This document shows positions 57,799 to 64,000 of a stretch of 64,000 nucleotides of DNA, one piece after another. The DNA comes from Liolophura sinensis. Its lineage: Eukaryota; Mollusca; Polyplacophora; Chitonida; Chitonidae. The notes beneath the pieces are model-generated. The model did not search any database. It saw only the letters and a program-made list of their open reading frames with translations, and had not been told where the DNA came from. The stretch is taken from the NCBI RefSeq assembly GCF_032854445.1, contig NC_088307.1:10540001-10604000 (forward strand). Reading direction: 5' to 3'. The position numbers were made by a program, and so were the translations under genes. Within the stretch, counting starts at the first letter, position 1. Every line of letters starts with the position of its first letter.

Positions 57799-60228
57799 AA
57801 CGTACCAGTGAACCTAATGAATGGAAGTGTCCGGAACAAAAACACACTGTCGTTCGTGTAGAAGTCGCTAGCGTTTAGAGCAGTGATTGGAGTGTTCCTC
57901 CGTTCCTCAGTTCTGGCAAAGACCTCTGACCGAATATCTGTAAAACAAAGAGTGGAATATCATATTCTCAACATGATATTCAAAAGGGGACAACATGACA
58001 TTCACAGGGGTACAACATGACATTCACAGGGGTACAACATGACATTCACAGGGGTACAACATGACATTCACAAGGATACAATATGATATTCACAGGAGCG
58101 CAACATGACATTCACAAGGGCACAACATCATATTCACAGAGATAAAAAATGATATTCACAAGAACGCAACATGATATTTACAAGGGCACACTGATGCAAG
58201 ATGTATTCACAAGGGCACACTATGATATTCCCAGAGGCACAAGTCGATATTCACAGACGTACAACATGATATTCACGGGCGTACATCACGATATTCATAG
58301 GGGTACGTCACGATATTCAGAGGGGTACAATCTACCTGGCTCGTGACATTCAGGCGAGCTTGAGGTCACTGTGATCTGTTCCGTTCGACACTCGTACCCT
58401 GTCGGACAGGGATCTCCAGCCTGGGATGAGAGCAGAAGCGATTAAATGTTTTAACTGACACACGTAAGTAAGCGCTGACCCACACAGACCCTTGACCAGG
58501 GGTATGCGTGGTCAAATGAGGGACTCGATTTTTCGTTTACGGCTTTCATTCGAGAGGTTTGACAAGTACATGTGCTTGCTGAAGGTCAACGGATTACTCC
58601 GGGCACTCCGGCTTCATGCACAACATAATTCTGACCGCTGTCACAAAGGTATACGTCCAAAATTCTGAAGCACATATTTAAACGGCAATCGGATAAACTG
58701 ATAATTTTACATAGGTGCAAAATTTCGCACACCATGTGAATCTATGTGTCGAAGCAGACATTCATATACCAGCTGTCAACCAATAAGGACGTTCCACGTC
58801 AATAATCGCAAGACCAATTTCCCAAAAAGACGGAAAACACAATCTACCAAAGAAATAAGAAAGTATATAAAATACGAAAATAGGGCGGAATCATGCAGAG
58901 AGAAGCAGTCAACAGTTTCCACTGATGTTGAAAACGTGGCGAACTAATTCAGCACGATGAATAGACATTTATCAGCCCCGGGTTAAGTGGATAACTCTAT
59001 ATCACGCTATACTCAAGAAGATTTCACTTATACACAATTATGAAGTAGAGCGCCAGAGATTCTGGGCGATGTCCCCCAATATACTGACAAAAGAATTATA
59101 CTCATTACAAACTTAAGAAATTTGGAGTGAAGGCGTTTAATGGAAAAACCTTGACATATTAGTTTTTACAGCAATAAATTGTGAGGTTCATTGAAATCGT
59201 CACACACACAGGATCTAACAAATGCCACACGGCGAGATATGTACACGCTATATGCAGGACCATTCGGTATATTGCTGCCCAAGTAAGGATAATTTGGTAA
59301 CGTCAAAATTGAGGCCTGAGATAGACGTGGCTCATCAGTGACGTTCGCAATTCCAATCGATGGCACATGAGGTGAAAACAATATGGCCCGGGAGAATCTA
59401 AGTAAGACAATGAGAGGTTCGTCTGTATATCCTGCCATGGATCGGGGTTTTGTCACTCCGGTCACTCCCAAAGTCACATACCCTTTAATAAAACTAAAAC
59501 TGCTCTCGTTTTAGTATTTATTTATTGATTTCATCGGTGTTTTATTTATTTATTTATTTGATTGGTGTTTCACGCTATACTCAAGAAGATTTCACTTATA
59601 CGGCGGCGGCCAGCATTACGGTATGACGAAACAGGGCAGAACCCAGGGGGAAGACCTTCCCACGTACGGCCGGAGAGGAAGCCGGCATGAGGTGGACTTG
59701 AACTCACAGCTGGATGGGTGTTTTACGCCCTACTCAAGAATACCTCGCTTATACGACGATGGACAGCATTATGGTGGAAGGAAACAGGGCAGAGCCCGGA
59801 AAAAATCCACCACCATCCGCAGGCTGCGGGCGGGCTTTCCCACGCAAGGTCTGATGGAAAGCCAACATGAACTGAGCTTAAACTCACATGGACCGCATTG
59901 GTCAGATGCTCCTTGGTCATCGCGCCGCGCTGGAACGCTATCCACCTCAGCCAGGGAGGCCTTTCGTTTTAGTATGAAGCAGGAAATAAATAAATAACTA
60001 ACTAAATAAAAACAAAGTGTTGATGCTAAAACTTACGAAGGAAAAACTTACCATGCATTTTCCTTTGCCTTTCTGAAATTTCGCTTTCTGTGGACGGCCG
60101 CTGATAGAGCTTGAACCTGATTCAGATGAGCGTGATCCGGAGGACTCCGAAGATCGGGATAATGACATTGACCAGAGGCACTGGAAGCAAGCAATCAGAC
60201 TGAAGTTTATTTTGCATGCCCACCTCAT
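57177..60228 (-). CDS. unrecognised small secreted-protein candidate (four linked exons)
   Basis: Four exon blocks chain in matching phase on the minus strand (GT-AG): 189 aa if it starts at 60228 and stops at the in-frame TAA at 57177. The N-terminus (MRWACKINFSLIACFQCLWS) could be a signal peptide; then comes a Ser/Arg-rich stretch, a short Cys-containing segment (GDPCPTGYEC ... ECHEP), and a longer part with FYTNDSVFLFRTLPF. The last part faintly recalls the core of zona-pellucida-type domains, but I do not recognise the family. The 5' end is uncertain: a good acceptor (gcttccag) at 60181 could instead link exon 1 to exon-like blocks at 61100-61186 or 61729-61827. At the 3' end a strong donor (GTAAGT) overlaps the stop, so the gene may continue. 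Confidence 0.5.
57771..57798. repeat. TG microsatellite
   Basis: (tg)n tract next to the donor side of exon C of the 57-60 kb gene. Confidence 0.95.
57806..57937 (-). CDS. candidate gene, exon C (phase 1 to 1)
   Basis: Acceptor tgttttacag|AT, donor ACTG|GTACGT. Only one frame is open throughout; it reads EVFARTEERRNTPITALNAS then DFYTNDSVFLFRTLPFIRF. No start codon, so it does not appear as an ORF. Confidence 0.6.
57975..58330. repeat. minisatellite, 22-bp unit
   Basis: About 15 degenerate copies of caacatgacattcacagggg plus ta, filling the intron between exons B and C. Confidence 0.92.
58336..58420 (-). CDS. candidate gene, exon B (Cys segment; phase 0 to 1)
   Basis: Acceptor ctcatcccag|GCT, donor CCAG|GTAGAT. 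Encodes AGDPCPTGYECRTEQ and SSPECHEP. Short but with good splice sites and matching phases on both sides. Confidence 0.55.
58755..58945 (-). repeat. dispersed repeat family E copy
   Basis: Reverse copy: caaccaataaggacgttcca, caataatcgcaagaccaat and gagaagcagtcaacag. Confidence 0.55.
59535..59960 (-). repeat. two SINE family B copies in tandem
   Basis: A first reverse copy (about 59535-59712) is followed directly by a second (about 59713-59960) starting at ggtgttttacgccctactca. Open frames across this pair are SINE-derived. Confidence 0.88.
60052..60228 (-). CDS. candidate gene, exon A (Ser-rich; ends phase 0)
   Basis: Encodes a putative signal peptide followed by SRSSESSGSRSSESGSSS and a basic QKAKFQKGKGKCM. 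Donor ATG|GTAAGT. If the internal acceptor is used the exon begins at 60180 and keeps the same frame. Confidence 0.5.
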
Positions 60229-60239
60229 TTATTAAAGTC

Positions 60240-60345
60240 CACTTCATTTAATAAAAAATACCTATTTATCCATGGCTACCTTATTTAATAAAGATTTAAT
60301 TAAAGGGCATCCCATTTATTAAAGGCCACTTCATTTATTAGAGGC
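60240..60345. repeat. short tandem array of tttattaa-type blocks
   Basis: Repeated ccacttcatttattaaag blocks immediately upstream of the candidate exon A. Confidence 0.6.
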
Positions 60346-60487
60346 CTTTAAAGATCTCAGTGGAATGCCGACTATACTAGCGATTTTATTTTGTACCGTA
60401 CCTTACATTCACTGAATTTATTTTCATTTGATACTGTCTCTGTCAGATAGTCTATGACTGTCACAATGAAAACCTTACGCTTGGCGC

Positions 60488-60690
60488 TTGTTATTTATTT
60501 GGGGTTTTACCCCGTACTACTATTTCATTTATACAACGTCGATCAACATTACGGTGGGAGAAAACCGATGGGAAACCCACGACCATCCACTGGTTGCTGA
60601 GAGACCTTCCCACAAGGAAGCCAGCATGAGCTGGTGAGAGGCTGCTGACACTGTGTCGCCCGGGTGTGCTCGCCATCTCGGCCTCGGGGG
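60488..60690 (-). repeat. SINE family B, diverged
   Basis: ggggttttaccccgtacta tail side to the tggtgagaggctgctgac head side. Confidence 0.8.
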
Positions 60691-61099
60691 CCCTCTGGCT
60701 GGCGTTTGTGGTCTCTGCCGTGAATGCCTTGAGGCACACTATACCTTATTCACACGCCCGTCGGCGCGATTACTATTGCCGGGCTCACCAGGCGATTTTC
60801 ATGACCGGTAATAACCAAAACGTCAAGAAAGAGGGAAATTTGTTTTCAAAATTTAGCGCATACAAATATTTTGGATAAAGAAATGATCGATGATGGTGTG
60901 AAATACCTTATACATCAGAGAAATTGATCTATTTCTTTGACCTCCCTGTTAGAATGTCTAGACTGGTAATGTCGGACAAGCAAGGCTTTTCAGACTGCAA
61001 TGAACCAAAATATGCTCAGTTTCATTTGTTCAGGCTTCGGTGAAGGAGACAGACGTATGGATAATCTCAACGATAACTGCACTGTATACTTATACTTAC

Positions 61100-61186
61100 G
61101 TACAAAGCATTAGGCAGTGGTGAAGACAGCGTTGTTGTTGGAAGAGAAATACGTCTCTGTTGACCAGTTCTTTTGTTCACTGACAT
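61100..61186 (-). other. possible upstream exon of the 57-60 kb gene
   Basis: 29 codons from ATG (MSVNKRTGQQRRISLPTT...) to a consensus donor TAC|GTAAGT, phase 0, compatible with the acceptor at 60181. Competes with the signal-peptide start at 60228. Confidence 0.3.
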
Positions 61187-61728
61187 TGCACAGAGGGATC
61201 AGTGAGTTCCATGTGTATTTAAGGAGAAAGACAAGAACGATTTATCGATTTATTTGATGAGCACATTTGGTATTTCTTTGTCACCTAAATAAACAGTTTA
61301 TACACTGATACATATACTCACGCCATTGAGAAGGAAGATGACCAGCATTCTTTTCAGAGACATTATTAGCATGGGTCGAGTTGAGCTGTTGCCTACACCG
61401 AGAAAATGCCACCTTCGAGTATGGAAGTGGGTGTTTTTAAAGTTATTGCAAGGCAAGACATCTCACTACATGTATATCGCTTTCCGCCCGAATCAAGCAT
61501 TTCGATATAAAATTGATATGATAGTAACAGATGTTCTTTACTTTTCAGATAACATCACCCCAATTTCCCCCGTGAAATGCTCTAATAAGTGTTTGTGTCT
61601 ACCTCAGATATTTACGTATGCATTTAGCTTTAATAAACTGCACTCTCTGAGTGTACGATGTCAAGCGAGAAAGATGACGTATAAATAAGATCGCCATCAA
61701 AATTTATGTATATTTTTTCCATTTTTAC

Positions 61729-61827
61729 CTCTTTTGATCCTGGGTGTTTGAAGCCTGCGACGGGTTCTGAGATAGTGGCAGGATGGTGCATGGAACAGCC
61801 CTTACCATGTTCTTCCACATTTGACAT
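61729..61827 (-). other. possible further exon-like block
   Basis: 33 open codons (MSNVEEHGKGCSMHHPATIS...) ending at a GTAAAA donor in phase 0. Codon use looks coding but no homology is recognised. Confidence 0.2.
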
Positions 61828-61839
61828 CCCGAACAAATC

Positions 61840-62024
61840 GATTTCAGAACATTTACTTCATTGGACAAAGTAATTTCCCACAGGAAAACAATATAAGTTC
61901 ACTGAGTGAGTAATATGGCGATTCTTCTGCGCATGACAGTTCGTCTCTTACTTTAACCTTGGCCCCTGTACATTGGATAAAAGCCTACTTTGTGTGAATA
62001 GCTTCGCTCGAAGCAGATATGAGC
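61840..62024. other. unique sequence
   Basis: Nothing recognised. Confidence 0.3.
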
Positions 62025-62155
62025 AGATTTATTTATTTATTTATTTGACTGGTGTTTAACACCGTACTCAGGAACTTTTCATCTATAACGGTAGCCAGGT
62101 TTGTGAGTGAAGGAAACCGCATTGCCCGGAGTAAATCATCGTCTTGCCGCAGGTA
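62025..62155 (-). repeat. SINE family B fragment
   Basis: tttatttgactggtgtttaa to gtcttgccgcaggtaag. Confidence 0.8.
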
Positions 62156-62169
62156 AGAGTGGGGGAAAG

Positions 62170-62520
62170 CATGTTTCTTCGTTGTTTTTCCGTGTATTTT
62201 TTCACGTTTTTCTGTGACTGTGTTATGCTTGTATTGTTTCATGTTTTTTCTGTGATTTTCCGTGTCTTTTTCCATGTCAACTATGTGTTTTTCTATGTTT
62301 TGTTCCAGATTTTTTCTGTGACTTTCCGTGTCTTATCCGTATCTTATGTTTTGTTTCGTGTCTTTCCGTGCCCCATAAACTGCCTGTCTCATGAAAAATA
62401 ATTTCTAAGACAAGTATTATTGGGAAATGACAAAAAAGTGTTTTGTTCTGTGTCTTATACCTTGTCTTGTTCCGTGTATTATCGTATCTTGGTTTTTTTT
62501 CGTACATTTGTCAGACAATC
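62170..62520. repeat. degenerate T-rich tandem repeat (tttttccgtgtc)
   Basis: Many variants of a 10-20-bp unit with tccgtgt; gives Phe/Val-rich spurious frames. Confidence 0.75.
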
Positions 62521-62524
62521 TTTT

Positions 62525-63370
62525 GTACCTATTACCGTACCATTGCGCTATATGTGCGATTATTGAACTCGTGCGACATCTTGGTGAAAACAGGCCCTGA
62601 ATCTTAATTAGTTTCTACTATCTTGTCACACATGACAGAGTTTTAAGCAAGCGACTAAAATGTACCTTTCACTCAAGCGATAACATAAAGGCCTAGTTAT
62701 AATTCATTTTTTTTAGTAAAAGTTACGCAATAGAACCTTAAGTATTTTACACTGATGTATATCTGAACCCGTTTAAAAGAGAACCAAAAGATTAAAGCAC
62801 CAGGTTTCAAGATTGCAACAGATGAAAGATGCACTTTTGATCAAAGTGATGGAAATCCTATTTCAAAAAGCTCTTAAGCAGATAAGATATGTAGGCTGCG
62901 TTGTTGGTAAAACTTTTCTAAAATTTCTCGTGGGTTTTCCGTGCGATCAATTACGATAATTCAGGAAATTGGATTTGAGTGTTTTTTTACTCCACATCTG
63001 CTTTTTAACCTGTTTAAGAAATGTACGTTAGATGATGTTATCAAAGTAACGAAAATGGTCTCGCAGTCCGAAATGTCTTCTCATGCTGGGTACCAGATGT
63101 GTTTTTTTTTAAATAAATATTACAGTGTTTCAAGAAAAAGATTTACCTCAAATAGGGTAAAAATCCAGGAGAAACAACTTTTTTTATGTTTGTAAAATTT
63201 GTTTCCCCTTTCGATGATTTTTAACAGCAGCGCGTATTTCTAAGCTATTTTCCTTTTGCAATAGGCTTACTGCAGAGAAACTAAGAGCCGTTTCCGAAAA
63301 AACAAACATTACCAATAAAGATAGTATCACGTTTAAATAATTTCGGAGAAACACACAATAACATAAGCCA
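62525..63370. other. no gene seen
   Basis: AT-rich unique sequence without recognisable exons. Confidence 0.35.
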
Positions 63371-63375
63371 TTCCA

Positions 63376-63780
63376 CTTGATTCAGCAAGAAATCCAGTGT
63401 ACTTCAGTTAGGATCAGAAAGGAGTACGGCGTGCTTCAGCAAGAAATCCAGTGTGGTTCAGTTAGGATCAGAAAGGAGTACGGTGTGCTTCAGCAAGAAA
63501 TCCAGTGTGGTTCAGTTAGGATCAGAAAGGAGTACGGTGTGCTTCAGCAAGTAATCCAGTGTGGTTCAGAAAGGAATCCGGTGTAGCTCAGCAAGCAAAG
63601 AATCAAGTGTTGCTCAATAAGAAATCCGGATTGTTTCAGCAAGGAATCGGGTGCGGTTCAGCAAGGAATCGAGTAGGGTTCAGCAAGCAATCCAGTGCGG
63701 TTCAGAAAGGAATCCTGTGCAGTTCAGCAAGCAATCCAGTGATGTTCAGCAAGCAATTCAGAGGGTTTCTGTGAAAAATC
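63376..63780. repeat. minisatellite with 54-bp higher-order unit and 21-22-bp subunits
   Basis: Three near-identical 54-bp copies (cagcaagaaatccagtgtgg, gatcagaaaggagtacggtg) followed by shorter gttcagcaaggaatc units. The 54-bp period keeps a spurious reading frame open. Confidence 0.93.
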
Positions 63781-64000
63781 CAGCTGTTAAAATGGCTCAT
63801 GTCATGCGATGAATGCATGGAGAGATTATTTGTGAGCTATACAGTTCCTTAAACCTACATATGGCGCAACCGGAACACCGGGTGTCGCAGCGCTGAGATT
63901 TATTATGCTCCATCCAGGGCCATCGTAATATCTTATGTGACAACACCCACGAGGCTTAAAGATACTTGAAAATTCCATATGCGCAGTTACAACTTACAAA

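Noticed and set aside
59623-59997. 124-aa frame
   Set aside because: Runs through two tandem SINE family B copies.
61326-61688. 120-aa frame on the + strand
   Set aside because: No family resemblance, no splice or start support, and opposite to exon-like blocks on the other strand.
63377-63586. Repetitive Gln/Ser/Arg frame
   Set aside because: Product of the 54-bp minisatellite; no start context or homology.

Overview
The window looks like intron-rich nuclear DNA from a lophotrochozoan invertebrate, most likely a mollusc (a brachiopod is possible). Genes are split into short exons with GT-AG introns. About half of the non-coding sequence is made of tRNA-derived SINEs, foldback elements and minisatellites. 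The recurring SINE tails (a 'gaatatttcactt...gcgtaaaacaccaatcaaataaataaa' type and a 'cgttaaaccccaagcactcactcactc' type) are the kind I associate with molluscan genomes; that species assignment is inference. There are no rRNA genes, operons, CRISPR arrays or prokaryotic features.

1-31 kb, + strand: one gene of 26 coding exons (1153-30453), reconstructed by reading exons in phase across the introns. The joined CDS is 3660 nt (1219 aa plus stop), every junction is GT-AG and all phases match. The protein has a signal peptide, a G8 domain, a FAM3/GG-type domain and the long right-handed-helix region of CEMIP (KIAA1199/HYBID) and CEMIP2 (TMEM2), which bind or degrade hyaluronan. The C-terminal GG domain of vertebrate CEMIP is missing. 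In its place are two thrombospondin type-1 repeats, an unusual secreted architecture. Its introns hold many minisatellites, SINEs and palindromes, and one SINE landed exactly on the exon 8 splice donor.

33-38 kb and 47-52.4 kb, - strand: two paralogous three-exon major-facilitator genes of the MFSD4/NaGLT1 (sodium-dependent glucose transporter 1) type, 521 and 490 aa, sharing a middle exon of identical length (292 nt) and identical intron phases. They are a tandem duplication in the same orientation. The 9 kb between them (38-47 kb) has no gene I can support and is filled with SINEs and tandem arrays.

52.4-64 kb: mostly repeats, plus a small - strand gene (57177 to about 60228, possibly starting further upstream) of at least four phase-compatible exons. 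It encodes an unrecognised, probably secreted Ser-rich and Cys-containing protein.

The genes suggest extracellular-matrix/glycan handling (CEMIP-TSR) next to sugar transporters, but nothing in the sequence shows that they work together. The repeat landscape is the richest part for discovery: two large tRNA-headed SINE families, a dispersed element whose internal pieces have become minisatellites, foldback/MITE-like elements, and several insertions datable from their target-site duplications or a preserved empty site.
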